In this document: piece after piece, positions 1 through 8,603 of the stretch
Position numbering within the stretch: position 1 is the stretch's first letter
Layout: the number at the start of each line of letters is the position of its first letter
The notes under the pieces: model-generated
The model's database searches: none
Told to the model about the DNA's origin: nothing
The model's input: only the letters and a program-made list of their open reading frames with translations
Position numbers and translations under genes: made by a program
NCBI RefSeq assembly: GCF_900100735.1
Contig: NZ_FNCJ01000017.1
Location: 62,001-126,000, forward strand
Direction: 5' to 3'
Source of the DNA: Paraburkholderia phenazinium
GTDB taxonomy: Bacteria; Pseudomonadota; Gammaproteobacteria; Burkholderiales; Burkholderiaceae
Length of the DNA: 64,000 bases

Positions 1-1
1 G

Positions 2-2200
2 TTCCTCGCCGTGTACGTGTATCGCGCCGAGTGGCAGCACCGGCCGGATTTCGGGCCGCTGGCGCTGGATTTCCTGCCGTTCTGGAGCGCATCGTTTCTG
101 GCCTTGCATCGTCACGCGATCGATGCGTACAACCTCGTTGCGCTGACGGCGGTGGAGACCGAGGCGATCTCGCGCTCCCCCGGCATCCTGCCGTGGCTCT
201 ATCCGCCTACCTTCCTGCTGGTGGTGTATCCGCTGGCGCTGCTGCCGTTCAAGATCGCGGCGGCTGCGTTTCTCGGCGGCACGCTGGCGTTCTTCGTCAG
301 TGTGGTGCGCGCGATCGTCCCGGGCCGGCAAACGGTGCTGCTGGCACTGGCGTTTCCGGGTTCGGCGCTGGTGATGGTGTGCGGGCAAAACGGCTTGCTG
401 ACCGCCTCGCTGATTGGACTGGGCCTGGTGCTGCTTAGACGCCGTCCCGTGTTGGCCGGCATATGTTTTGGATTGCTATGCATCAAGCCGCATCTGGCCG
501 TGTTGCTGCCGCTTGCGCTGTTGTGTTCGCGCTCGTGGCGCGCGCTGGGTGCGATGGCGCTGACTGCGGCGACGCTGCTCGCTGTCTCCGTGCTGCTGTT
601 CGGCACGGCAACGCTGCTGGCGTTTCTCCATAACGCGGGATTTATCAGCAGCCTCGTCGAGTCCGGCCGGGCGGCGCTCGCACGCATTCCCACTGTGTTT
701 GCGATGGCGACGCTGGCGCATGTGCCGCGCGCATGGGCTTATGCCGCGCAGGGCGTCGCGGCCTTGGCCGCAGCGGCAGCGGTCTGCCATGCGTGGGGGC
801 GTGACTGTTCCTATGCGTTGCGCGCTGCCGTGCTGGTCTGCGCCAGCCTGCTCGTCAGCCCCTATCTGTTCGACTACGACCTGACCTGGCTGGGCGTGCT
901 GATCGCGTGGTATGCGCGGCATGGCCTGGCTCGCGGCTGGAAGCGCTACGAGCGCGAGTGGTTGGTGGGGTTGTGGTTCGCGCCGATCGCAGGGGTCTTC
1001 GTGGTGGCGCAACTGAAGTTCCAGTTCATGCCGCTCGTGATGATCGCGACGCTGTGGATGCTGACGCGGCGGATTGCCCGGGAGCGGCAGGAGTCCGTCG
1101 TGCTGCAAGACGATAACGGGGAAGGGGGCAACATGTCTCACCATAACAATAGAAACCTGATTTCGCTGGTCGTGCCTTTCTATAACGAAGGCGAGGCGGT
1201 CGGCCATTTCTTTGCGCAGATTGTTCCGGTGCTCGAAGCGATTGAAGGGATTCGCTTCGAGATCGTCTGCGTGAACGACGGCAGCAAGGACACCACACTT
1301 GAGCAGCTCATCGCAGTCAGCGCGAAGGACGCGCGCGTGCGGGTGGTGGATCTGACCCGTAACTTCGGCAAGGAGGCTGCGCTGACGGCGGGCCTCGACG
1401 AAGCGCTCGGCGACGCCGTAATTCCGATCGATGCCGACCTGCAGGATCCGCCCAGCCTGATTCCGGTGATGATCGAACACTGGCGCGCCGGCGCGGATGT
1501 GGTCGCCGCGAAGCGCAGCAACCGGGCCAGCGATTCGTTCGCAAAGCGGACCGCCGCCGCGCTGTACTACCGCGTCCACAATGCGCTCTCCGATCTGAAG
1601 GTGCCGGAGAACGTGGGCGACTTCAGGCTGATGGACCGCGTGGTGGTCAATGCGCTGAAGCGTTTGCCGGAGCGCCGCCGTTTCATGAAGGGGCTGTTCG
1701 CGTGGGTGGGCTACCGGACTGTGATCGTCGAGTATCAACGCGAAGCGCGCAGTGCCGGGCATTCGAAGTTCTCGGGCTGGCGGCTGTGGAATTTCGCGCT
1801 CGAAGGCATCACCGGCTTTAGTACTGTGCCGCTGCGCTGCTGGACCTATATCGGTCTCGTGATCGCCGCTGTGGCGTTTGGGTACGGCGGCTTCATGATC
1901 GGACGCACGCTGATTTTCGGCAATCCGGTGCCGGGTTATGCATCGCTGTTGTGCGTGCTGCTGTTCATGGGTGGGATCGAGCTGATCGGCATCGGTGTCG
2001 TGGGGGAATATATCGGGCGCATCTACTACGAGTCGAAGCAGCGGCCAGTGTACCTGGTGCGGCGCCGCTATCAGGCCCGCAGCAAGGTGAGCGCCCTGCC
2101 GCTGCGTGAGGGTGTGGCGCGTGCGGCAGCGCCGCTGCGCTTCGAGCATCCGCGCAAGCGTGTGACGCTGCGGATGCGGATGCGGGTGGCGGCGCGCTAG
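2..2200 (+). CDS. GT87-like membrane glycosyltransferase fused in frame to a GtrB/DPM-like GT2 (5' partial)
   Basis: The open frame enters from the window edge, so the true start lies upstream. The first ~370 residues are strongly hydrophobic with many membrane segments and carry the LYPPTFLLVVYPLALLPF stretch typical of DUF2029/GT87 polyprenyl-phosphate-dependent enzymes. From the internal Met at 1133 a GT2 domain follows, with VVPFYNE, NDGSKDTT and DADLQDPP (about residues 474-481 counted from position 11), RRRFMKG, and two C-terminal membrane helices. This is the layout of GtrB, ArnC and dolichol-phosphate-mannose synthase-like enzymes that make polyprenyl-phosphate sugars. No stop codon separates the halves, so a donor-making and a donor-using enzyme appear joined. 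A frameshift-free fusion or an internal restart are both possible. Confidence 0.8.
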   Translation, partial: FLAVYVYRAEWQHRPDFGPLALDFLPFWSASFLALHRHAIDAYNLVALTAVETEAISRSPGILPWLYPPTFLLVVYPLALLPFKIAAAAFLGGTLAFFVSVVRAIVPGRQTVLLALAFPGSALVMVCGQNGLLTASLIGLGLVLLRRRPVLAGICFGLLCIKPHLAVLLPLALLCSRSWRALGAMALTAATLLAVSVLLFGTATLLAFLHNAGFISSLVESGRAALARIPTVFAMATLAHVPRAWAYAAQGVAALAAAAAVCHAWGRDCSYALRAAVLVCASLLVSPYLFDYDLTWLGVLIAWYARHGLARGWKRYEREWLVGLWFAPIAGVFVVAQLKFQFMPLVMIATLWMLTRRIARERQESVVLQDDNGEGGNMSHHNNRNLISLVVPFYNEGEAVGHFFAQIVPVLEAIEGIRFEIVCVNDGSKDTTLEQLIAVSAKDARVRVVDLTRNFGKEAALTAGLDEALGDAVIPIDADLQDPPSLIPVMIEHWRAGADVVAAKRSNRASDSFAKRTAAALYYRVHNALSDLKVPENVGDFRLMDRVVVNALKRLPERRRFMKGLFAWVGYRTVIVEYQREARSAGHSKFSGWRLWNFALEGITGFSTVPLRCWTYIGLVIAAVAFGYGGFMIGRTLIFGNPVPGYASLLCVLLFMGGIELIGIGVVGEYIGRIYYESKQRPVYLVRRRYQARSKVSALPLREGVARAAAPLRFEHPRKRVTLRMRMRVAAR
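1121..1135 (+). promoter_or_regulatory. Internal ribosome binding site and possible second start for the GT2 domain
   Basis: GAAGGGGG sits five bases before an in-frame ATG at 1133, exactly where the GT2 domain begins. Translation could restart here and give a free 355-residue GT2 besides the fused protein. Confidence 0.45.
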
Positions 2201-2214
2201 CAGCGTTGGAGGTG

Positions 2215-2239
2215 GCGCCGCCGGATGCGTTTGCGGCGC
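2215..2239. terminator. GC-rich stem-loop between convergent genes
   Basis: GCGCCGC and GCGGCGC form a 7-bp stem with an 11-base loop between the convergent GT2 and GDSL genes. There is no T-run, so termination activity is only a guess from position. Confidence 0.3.
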
Positions 2240-2278
2240 AGCGGCGGTGGAACTGGCGTCACACCGCTTAGGCTTGGC

Positions 2279-3550
2279 CTATTTGTTTTCGGCGAACAGA
2301 TGCGGATCGATTGCGGCGGCCATCGCCTGGTAGCCGGCGTCGTTCGGATGCACATGGTCGCCGCTGTCGAAGGCAGGCAGGAGACGATCGGGATGAGCCG
2401 GATCGCGTACCGCCTGATCGAAGTCGACTACCGCGTCGAACGCGCCCGCGGTGCGGATCCAGCGATTGACCGCTGCGCGCTTTGCTTCGCCCGCTGCTGT
2501 ATAGAACGGTGCATTGGCGCCCGCAAACGGTGTCAGCGTGGCGCCCCAGATTTTCAGGTGCTTTGCGTGGGCGCGAGCGATCAGCACTTTCATCCCGCCA
2601 ATAATCTGTTCGGCCGATACGTTCGCCTCCGGCGTCTTCAGCACGTCGGCGGCAGCGATGTCGTTGATGCCTTCCAGCAGCAGGATCCAGTGCACGCCGG
2701 AGGTGTCGATGGCGTCACGCTCGAAACGCGACAACGCGCTCGGTCCAAGGAAGGGATCGGCGCCGTTATGCAGGATGCGGTTGCCGGCGATGCCGGCATC
2801 GACGACGGCCACCGTGGCGAACGCCGGATCGGCGTGCAGGCGCGCGGCGAGCGCGTCCGGCCAGCGGGCGTTGCGGTCTTCAGTCGAACCTGCGCCGTCC
2901 GTGATGGAATCGCCGAGCGCGACGAGCGTGTGCGCCTGTGGCGTGGCGGCAACCTGGACGTCGGTCAGAAAGTAGCGGCTGTCGTCGGGATCGGCGTTGG
3001 GTTTGGCCGCAGCTTTGCCATCAGGTAGCGAGAGCGCCGCGGTAGCGTCGGCGCCGCGCGCGATGAAAGCGGTCTGCTGGCCGAGCAGATGGGTGGTCGT
3101 CGCGCCCGCACCGGGTGCGACGTACAACGTCACCGCCAGCTCTTCGAGGGCGCTCACCGGAAACGCGGCCGGGTCGCTGAGTACCTCGGCGCCTTTGGCG
3201 ATCGTTACGGTGGTTTTGCCGCCGAAGGTCAAGGCGTGGTCGGTGCCGGGGCGGATGGATGAACCGCTGGCATGTGCCGCGATGTGCACGGGCCCGAGGG
3301 TGATCGGGCCGCTGCCGTAGAGATTGGACAGGCGAATGCGCACAGCCGCTCCGCCAATGCTGGTCCGCACCACCTGGCGCAGCGTGCTCGCGGCCAGCGG
3401 CGGCCCGGCCGAGTCGGGCGACGCTGCCCAGGCGTCGACCCAATGCGGATTGGCTGTGGAAGCGGCGGGCGTGACGCTCGCGGATGCGCTAACGGCCAGC
3501 GAGGCGAGCCAGAGCGCTGCGGGGATGTGTCTCAGTGCGGATATTTTCAT
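2279..3550 (-). CDS. Secreted SGNH/GDSL-family hydrolase (lipase/esterase type)
   Basis: This 423-residue protein starts with a clear signal peptide (KISALRHIP, a hydrophobic core, then ASA), so it acts in the periplasm or outside. An N-terminal beta-rich domain of about 190 residues precedes the SGNH domain. Block I reads ALGDSITDG with nucleophile Ser215, and block V reads DHVHPNDAG with Asp398 and His401. The internal GINDIA resembles block III. The start at 3550 was chosen because it opens the signal peptide; upstream sequence in the same frame has the arginine/serine-rich look of a shadow frame. It lies 16 bases after the beta-propeller gene on the same strand, suggesting one transcript. 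Substrate is unknown; family members act on acyl esters, including those of polysaccharides. Confidence 0.85.
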   Translation of the reverse strand: MKISALRHIPAALWLASLAVSASASVTPAASTANPHWVDAWAASPDSAGPPLAASTLRQVVRTSIGGAAVRIRLSNLYGSGPITLGPVHIAAHASGSSIRPGTDHALTFGGKTTVTIAKGAEVLSDPAAFPVSALEELAVTLYVAPGAGATTTHLLGQQTAFIARGADATAALSLPDGKAAAKPNADPDDSRYFLTDVQVAATPQAHTLVALGDSITDGAGSTEDRNARWPDALAARLHADPAFATVAVVDAGIAGNRILHNGADPFLGPSALSRFERDAIDTSGVHWILLLEGINDIAAADVLKTPEANVSAEQIIGGMKVLIARAHAKHLKIWGATLTPFAGANAPFYTAAGEAKRAAVNRWIRTAGAFDAVVDFDQAVRDPAHPDRLLPAFDSGDHVHPNDAGYQAMAAAIDPHLFAENK

Positions 3551-3566
3551 CGGTTTGTTTTCCTCA

Positions 3567-4205
3567 TTAGCCATGCCCCGGCCGGCGTACGGCGCGCACT
3601 TTCCCGCTGCCTCCGCCGCCGCAGAAGAACTGATCGGCGCCATCGGATTCGAGCCCTGATACGCCGACGCCAGCGGGCATATCGAGCCGCTCCAGCACGT
3701 CGCCCGTGCGCGGGTCGATTCGCCGTAGCTCGCTCTCGTCGCCTTCCCAGGTGCCGTGCCAAAGCTCGCCGTCGACCCACGTGACGCCCGTGACGAAGCG
3801 GTTGGACTCGATGGTGCGCAGAATCGCTCCCGTATGCGGATCGACCTGGTGGATTTTCCGGTCCCGGTGCTGTCCGACCCAGAGCGTCCCTTCGGCCCAC
3901 GCGAGTCCCGAATCGGCGCCGCCGCCGGGAGCCGGGATGGTGGCGAGTACCTTGCCGGTTTCTGGATCGAGCTTCTGGATGCGGTCCTCGACGATCTGGA
4001 ACAGGTGCTGGCCGTCGAAGGCTGTGCCCGCATGCGCGGCCACGTCAAGCGAGCGTACCGTCTCGCCGCTCACCGGATCCATGGCGTTCAACGTCTCGCC
4101 GGAGGCAAACCAGACCTGCTTGCCATCGTAGGTGACCCCGCCTATCTTCTCGACGCCCGGAAAGGGCCCGTATTCGCGGATGATTTCGGCTGCGGCTCGT
4201 TTCAT
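3567..4205 (-). CDS. Vgb-like/glutamine-cyclotransferase-like beta-propeller protein
   Basis: The 212-residue protein is made of repeated blades with DPVSGETV, DPETGKVL, DPHTGAIL and DPRTGDVL at regular ~45-residue spacing, as in streptogramin lyase (Vgb)-like and glutaminyl cyclotransferase-like propellers. No signal peptide is visible, so it is probably cytoplasmic. GGAGG lies seven bases before the ATG. At 212 residues it is shorter than a complete six- or seven-blade propeller, so it may be partial or may oligomerise. It lies between the regulator at 4238 and the GDSL hydrolase on the same strand. The family fold is fairly clear, but a ligand or reaction cannot be read from the sequence. 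Confidence 0.75.
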   Translation of the reverse strand: MKRAAAEIIREYGPFPGVEKIGGVTYDGKQVWFASGETLNAMDPVSGETVRSLDVAAHAGTAFDGQHLFQIVEDRIQKLDPETGKVLATIPAPGGGADSGLAWAEGTLWVGQHRDRKIHQVDPHTGAILRTIESNRFVTGVTWVDGELWHGTWEGDESELRRIDPRTGDVLERLDMPAGVGVSGLESDGADQFFCGGGGSGKVRAVRRPGHG

Positions 4206-4237
4206 GATTTCCTCCCAATGGTTGCGTGGATTTCATC

Positions 4238-5458
4238 CTACTCAGACGGCAGGGGAGCGGGGAGTAACAAGGTGGTCGTGAAACCCGCCACGGGCGGCGT
4301 CATCCAGCGCTGCGCACGGCCGCGACCGAACGGCTGCACCTTGCCGGCTGCCGCCAGCGAATCGAGCGCGCGCTGCACGCTGCGCTGGCTCGCGCCGAGC
4401 GCCAGCGCGAGACCGGAACTGGACCACGACTCGCCATCGGCGAGGAAGGCCAGCACGGCCGCATGTTTCTCTTCGACAGGCCGCGCCAGCACGACCACCT
4501 CGCTCGCGCCATGCGGCAGCAGCGTAAAGCCATGCTTGGTCGCTGTGATGTTCGCCACCGCCCGCAACATGGTGCGCAGCCGCCCGACTTCGACTCGCAA
4601 GCGGGCGCGATGCGATTCGTCGGCGTGTTTCGCCCGGAAGGCGCGTGCGACGAGCGTGTCCCTCGGCACGTCTGCTGGCCATGCTTCGGCCAGCGTGCGC
4701 AAGAGCGTGAACAGGACCGGGCGGCGTGCCAGCGACACGACGCTGCCGGCCTCGCTGACCGCATACCGGCAGGCGTCGATAACGAGCGCTTTCGATGCCA
4801 GTAGCGCTTCCACTTCGTCGAGCAGCAGAAACCGCTCCTCACCCCGCGCGATCAGGCGGGCTGCGGGCGTGTTCAGGGTATGTGACGCGCTGCTGACCTC
4901 CGCGCTGAGCGCGGGAATTCCGGCGTGGCGCGCGGCCTGTCCGGCGCGGGCCAGCGCCGCGCGTGCCGTCTGCGTGTGCAGGCGCCGCATGGCGAGGCCG
5001 GCCACGACCAGCTCGTGGGCGGCTCGCAAGGCAGGCGGGAAGGGAGCCGGGTCGAGTCCGGCGAGCAGGCGTCCGGCTTCGTCGAGGTGGCCAATCAGGA
5101 GCAGGCGCCGCACCTCGAGATAGCGTGCATGCGCGGCGTTCGCCTGGTCGCCATGCGCTTCGAGCGTGGCGCGGGCGGCGCTAAGCGCTTTGGCCGGCCA
5201 GCCGAGATCGCGCGAGACGAGGGCGATCTCGGCCTCGGCAACGACACACCGCGCGCGGGCCACTGCCTCCCTGGGACCGAAGGCGCGCGCCGCGCTTCGC
5301 AGCAGCGCCTTGGCGCGCACGAGGTCGCCAAGCTGGGCCATGGCGATGCCGCGTAGCGCGAGCGCCGCCGCATCGTCGCGCAAGGCGACCCGGTTCAGGG
5401 CGCCGAGCGGATCGCCCGCCGCGAGCGCCCGGGCCGCGGCCGTGACTAGCGAGTCCAT
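4238..5458 (-). CDS. Winged-helix regulator with helical-repeat N-terminal domain
   Basis: This 406-residue protein has an alanine-rich, all-helical N-terminal part of about 200 residues that looks like TPR repeats. The central part (PVLFTLLRTLAEAWPADVPR, then RLRVEVGRLRTMLR) resembles the winged-helix domain of transcriptional regulators. A second HTH-like segment near the C-terminus reads SSGLALALGASQRSVQRAL. It is transcribed away from the DUF899-DUF2182 pair and 32 bases ahead of the propeller gene. A role in controlling either neighbour is inferred from position. No strong ribosome binding site precedes the chosen ATG at 5456-5458, so the exact start is less certain. Confidence 0.7.
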   Translation of the reverse strand: MDSLVTAAARALAAGDPLGALNRVALRDDAAALALRGIAMAQLGDLVRAKALLRSAARAFGPREAVARARCVVAEAEIALVSRDLGWPAKALSAARATLEAHGDQANAAHARYLEVRRLLLIGHLDEAGRLLAGLDPAPFPPALRAAHELVVAGLAMRRLHTQTARAALARAGQAARHAGIPALSAEVSSASHTLNTPAARLIARGEERFLLLDEVEALLASKALVIDACRYAVSEAGSVVSLARRPVLFTLLRTLAEAWPADVPRDTLVARAFRAKHADESHRARLRVEVGRLRTMLRAVANITATKHGFTLLPHGASEVVVLARPVEEKHAAVLAFLADGESWSSSGLALALGASQRSVQRALDSLAAAGKVQPFGRGRAQRWMTPPVAGFTTTLLLPAPLPSE

Positions 5459-5588
5459 GGTCTATGCGAATCCCGCCACACTTGTCACTCCCGCCGTTGG
5501 GTGCCCGGAACTAATCTAACACGACCAACCACCCGTCCGTCGTATCGTCAGATGAACATGCGACGCAGGACACCTAATGGAGGCGAAC

Positions 5589-6356
5589 ATGACTACGACA
5601 CACAGCACTGGAACCCGCGAAGCCTGGCTGGCCGCACGGCTCGAACTGCTCAAGGCGGAGAAAGAATTGACGCGGCGCAGCGACGAAGTGGCGCGGCAGC
5701 GCCAGGCGCTGCCGTGGGTTCGGATCGACAAGGATTACCGGTTCGAGACCGGGCAGGGCAGCGCGACGCTGGCCGAGCTGTTCCAGGGGCGCTCGCAACT
5801 GCTCGTCTACCACTTTATGTTTGGGCCCGACTACGCGGCTGGCTGCCCTTCGTGTTCTTCGATCGCAGACGGGTTCAATGGCATCTTCGTTCATCTGGCC
5901 AATCACGACGTGACTCTGACGGCGGTGTCGCGGGCGCCGTTTGCGAAACTGCAGGAGTACCAGCGGCGCATGGGCTGGACGTTTCCGTGGGCGTCGTCGT
6001 ACGGCAGCGATTTCAACTTCGACTTCAATATCGCGTTCACGGAGGCGCAGCAGCGCGAGGGCGAGGTCGAATACAACTACCAGCGTGGCCGCCATGCGAT
6101 GGACGCGGACCCGGCGCCCGCGCCGGTCGCCCAGTTTGCCGCGAACTGTGGAACCGATCCGCAGACCTACGCGCGCGACCGGCCCGGCATGAGCGCGTTC
6201 GTGCTCGAGGATGGGGTGGTTTATCACACGTACTCCACCTATGCGCGTGGCGTGGATGGAGTCTGGGGCATGTACCAGTGGCTCGACCGGGCTCCCAAGG
6301 GGCGCAACGAAGCGGGCATCTGGTGGAAGCGGCACGACGAGTACGGCACGCGTTGA
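5589..6356 (+). CDS. DUF899 thioredoxin-fold protein
   Basis: The 255-residue protein matches the DUF899 family: a helical N-terminus (REAWLAARLELLKAEKELTR), YHFMFGPDY, then a CPSCS motif at the thioredoxin active-site position and RMGWTFPWASSYGSDFNFDF. The two cysteines could act in thiol redox chemistry, but the family has no settled biochemical role. The ATG at 5589 is preferred over the one at 5577 because GGAGG lies six bases before it. It is followed after eight bases by the DUF2182 gene, and the winged-helix regulator is divergent. Confidence 0.8.
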   Translation: MTTTHSTGTREAWLAARLELLKAEKELTRRSDEVARQRQALPWVRIDKDYRFETGQGSATLAELFQGRSQLLVYHFMFGPDYAAGCPSCSSIADGFNGIFVHLANHDVTLTAVSRAPFAKLQEYQRRMGWTFPWASSYGSDFNFDFNIAFTEAQQREGEVEYNYQRGRHAMDADPAPAPVAQFAANCGTDPQTYARDRPGMSAFVLEDGVVYHTYSTYARGVDGVWGMYQWLDRAPKGRNEAGIWWKRHDEYGTR

Positions 6357-6364
6357 GGTGCGAC

Positions 6365-7210
6365 GTGAATACGCTTCGCGTAGCCTGGGGGCGGGAGGTC
6401 TCGCGGCTTGGGGTCTCCCGGTTTGTCGGGTTCTTCGGCGTTGCAGGGCTGGTGTTCGCGGCCAGCGTGGCTGCGACGGCGGTCTGGTGCCTGTCCATGT
6501 CGGCGATGGGCGATATGCCGATGCCCGGCGCCTGGGGGATGTCCGCGGCATGGGCGCCGATGTGCGGGCGGACTTGGGTCCGCGCGGCGGCGTCGTTCGC
6601 CGGCATGTGGGTCGTGATGATGGTGGCGATGATGATGCCGTCGTTGGTGCCTGCGCTATGGCGGTATCGTGAGGCCGTAGCGGGTAGGGCAGGCGACATG
6701 CGTCCCGGGTATCTGACTTTGCTGGTGGGCGCGGGATATTTCTTTGTTTGGGCCGTGTCGGGGCTGGCGGCCTTTGCGTTGGGGGCCGTCCTGATGACGC
6801 TTGAGATGCGGCTGCCGGCGGTGGCGCGCGCCGTGCCGGTGGCGACCGGTTTGCTTGTCCTGGGCGCGGGAGCGTTCCAGTTCACCAGGTGGAAGGCTCG
6901 CTGTCTGGCACGCTGTCATGAAGCGCTGGGGCGCGGCGCGGCGTTGTCTTGTTGCATGGCCTCGGCATGGCGATACGGTTGCCGTCTCGGCCTACGTTGC
7001 AACTATGCCTGTGTCGGCTTGACGGCGACCCTTCTGGTCCTTGGCGTCATGGACCTACGGGTGATGGCGGGCGTGACCGCAGGCATTACCGCCGAGCGTC
7101 TGGCGCCTGGCCGCGAACGGGCCGCGCGAATCGTTGGAGTGGTTCTCGTCGGACTGGCTGTGCTGCTGATTGTTCGTGGAGTGGCAGGGATCAGATCTGC
7201 AACACACTAA
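6365..7210 (+). CDS. DUF2182 predicted metal-binding integral membrane protein
   Basis: The 281-residue protein has about six or seven membrane helices. The stretch WVVMMVAMMMPSLVPALWRY is the methionine-rich signature of DUF2182, and further methionines and cysteines (AMGDMPMPGAWGM; RWKARCLARCHEA) could bind soft metals such as copper. It starts with GTG at 6365, preceded by GAGGTG, eight bases after the DUF899 gene, so the two are very likely co-transcribed. Its last 20 bases overlap the convergent gene ending at 7191. A link between metal handling and thiol redox for the pair is inferred. Confidence 0.75.
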   Translation: MNTLRVAWGREVSRLGVSRFVGFFGVAGLVFAASVAATAVWCLSMSAMGDMPMPGAWGMSAAWAPMCGRTWVRAAASFAGMWVVMMVAMMMPSLVPALWRYREAVAGRAGDMRPGYLTLLVGAGYFFVWAVSGLAAFALGAVLMTLEMRLPAVARAVPVATGLLVLGAGAFQFTRWKARCLARCHEALGRGAALSCCMASAWRYGCRLGLRCNYACVGLTATLLVLGVMDLRVMAGVTAGITAERLAPGRERAARIVGVVLVGLAVLLIVRGVAGIRSATH

Positions 7211-7997
7211 CCCGGTCCCGGCCTCGCGCGATCACCCCCATCGCGTCGAACACCGCGGCAAGATTTCGCTGACGTTGCGTGAACCAGCCGTAATGCCAGC
7301 GGATCGCGGCGTTTGCGGCGATGCCGAAATAGATCGCGCAAGCCAGAACAACGAAGCCGTCCAGTTCGATAGTCGTTTCGCCGCCGCCGCGTGGGTCGTT
7401 CAGTCCGATGTAGGTCCAGATAACGATAGCCATTGCGGCGAAGGCGATGACCTTGGCCCCTTCGCGCCAACGGCTGCTTTTCCACACGCGAGGCAGCCGG
7501 GGCAGACAGTCAATTGCCTGGAAATCAATCCCGCGTTGCGACTCAATGTTGCGCAGGGCGAACGAGACGTACACCTGCTTGCTCCGGAGATCGAGAAGTC
7601 CGTAGACAAACTGCTCACCCGAAAATGCCTCCGAAGCGACCGCCAGTCGAACATGGTCGCCGTTCGAGAGAAGCATCGGCGCGGGTGTAAAACCAAAATT
7701 ATTGACACCGCGCTGCGCCGCGTACAGTACAACCGATGCACCCGATACTTTGAACCGTAACACCTTGAAAGTGGCGTGGTTCGCACCGCCGGACTGCTGG
7801 ACGCCGGTCGTCACGGTGATCTCGGTTTCCGTTAAATCCGATATCTCTCCTTCTAGCGCGACAATCTTTGCGTTGCGCAAGCGGGCGGAGGTTTCAGCGC
7901 TCAGTTCTTTGTCTGGGCGCTCGGCCGCCGTAACCGGTAGCGGATCGGCCGGTGCAGCTTGAACTTCTTTCGTGCGTGACTTGGCGGGCGGCGGCAT
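7191..7997 (-). CDS. Hypothetical protein with two C-terminal membrane helices
   Basis: No family was recognised for this 268-residue protein. The first ~40 residues are charged and proline/alanine-rich. Residues ~45-165 look like a beta-rich soluble domain (ITVTTGVQQS, VRLAVASEAF, KQVYVSFALRN). Two hydrophobic segments follow (VIAFAAMAIVIWTYIG and FVVLACAIYFGIA), suggesting a cytoplasmic domain tethered to the inner membrane. The 3' end overlaps the DUF2182 gene by 20 bases in convergent orientation. The following ~190 bases up to the DUF4148 gene hold nothing I can name. Confidence 0.6.
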   Translation of the reverse strand: MPPPAKSRTKEVQAAPADPLPVTAAERPDKELSAETSARLRNAKIVALEGEISDLTETEITVTTGVQQSGGANHATFKVLRFKVSGASVVLYAAQRGVNNFGFTPAPMLLSNGDHVRLAVASEAFSGEQFVYGLLDLRSKQVYVSFALRNIESQRGIDFQAIDCLPRLPRVWKSSRWREGAKVIAFAAMAIVIWTYIGLNDPRGGGETTIELDGFVVLACAIYFGIAANAAIRWHYGWFTQRQRNLAAVFDAMGVIARGRDRVSVLQI

Positions 7998-8188
7998 CTA
8001 TCCGGACGTTGTGCAGAAGAAAACGCGCAGAATGCCACGCAGTCTGCCACGCTGCAATTCTGGTGTGCTTTTCATGCGTGATGGATGAGGAAATGCGCAC
8101 GGCGCGCCGCTATGCATGTAGCGGTGTCAAACCCGCGCGAACCTCCTCGGCAAACTATTGCGGCTGTTCCCACGCCGCGCCGCCGCTC

Positions 8189-8506
8189 TCAGCGATGCGC
8201 GTACAGGGAACCGAGGCCGGGGCTGACCTTCGCGGCGTTGGGCGCGCCAGCGTCGGAAGTGCCTGCGGCCACAGCACCATACGAGGAATTCACCACTGCT
8301 TGATCCTGAGCATGGAGGCGTGCCTCGGCCGCTTCGATATTGCGCGGGTATTGGGTTTGATCGCTGGCCTGGTTGTACCCGGCCTGCTCCAGCTGGACGA
8401 GTTCTTCGCGTACGCTCTGGCGCGTCACAGGTGAATTCGACTGTGCGAAAGAAGCGATGGGGGTGGCGAAAACAGCGGCAACGGCGAGCAATCGAAACAG
8501 CTTCAT
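8189..8506 (-). CDS. DUF4148 exported small protein
   Basis: The 105-residue protein has a signal peptide (KLFRLLAVAAVF, then SFAQS) and the DUF4148 core TRQSVREELVQLEQAGYNQ. DUF4148 proteins are small and periplasmic, abundant in Burkholderiaceae, and of unknown function. The start at 8506 was chosen because GGAG lies seven bases upstream; an ATG two codons earlier is too close to it. A second DUF4148 gene lies just upstream on the same strand. Confidence 0.8.
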   Translation of the reverse strand: MKLFRLLAVAAVFATPIASFAQSNSPVTRQSVREELVQLEQAGYNQASDQTQYPRNIEAAEARLHAQDQAVVNSSYGAVAAGTSDAGAPNAAKVSPGLGSLYAHR

Positions 8507-8574
8507 GGTCATACTCCATTCAAAGTTCAAGGTTTCACAAAACAAAAGAATAAGGATTGCTTAACATATGGGAA

Positions 8575-8590
8575 ACGGGATCCATCCCGT
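8575..8590 (-). terminator. Short stem-loop after the second DUF4148 gene
   Basis: ACGGGAT and ATCCCGT form a 7-bp stem with a two-base loop. On the minus strand it lies just after the stop of the 8604-8840 gene and is followed by GTTTCCC, so it may be a weak terminator. Confidence 0.35.
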
Positions 8591-8603
8591 GGCGTCAGGA
8601 TGA

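Noticed and set aside
476..2149. A 557-residue open frame on the minus strand
   Set aside because: It lies opposite the GT87-GT2 gene, is His/Arg/Gln-rich and shows no family pattern; it is the usual antisense frame of GC-rich coding DNA.
5501..6364. In-frame extension upstream of the DUF2182 gene, overlapping DUF899
   Set aside because: The sequence is Arg/Gly-rich shadow of the DUF899 gene; the GTG at 6365 has its own ribosome binding site.
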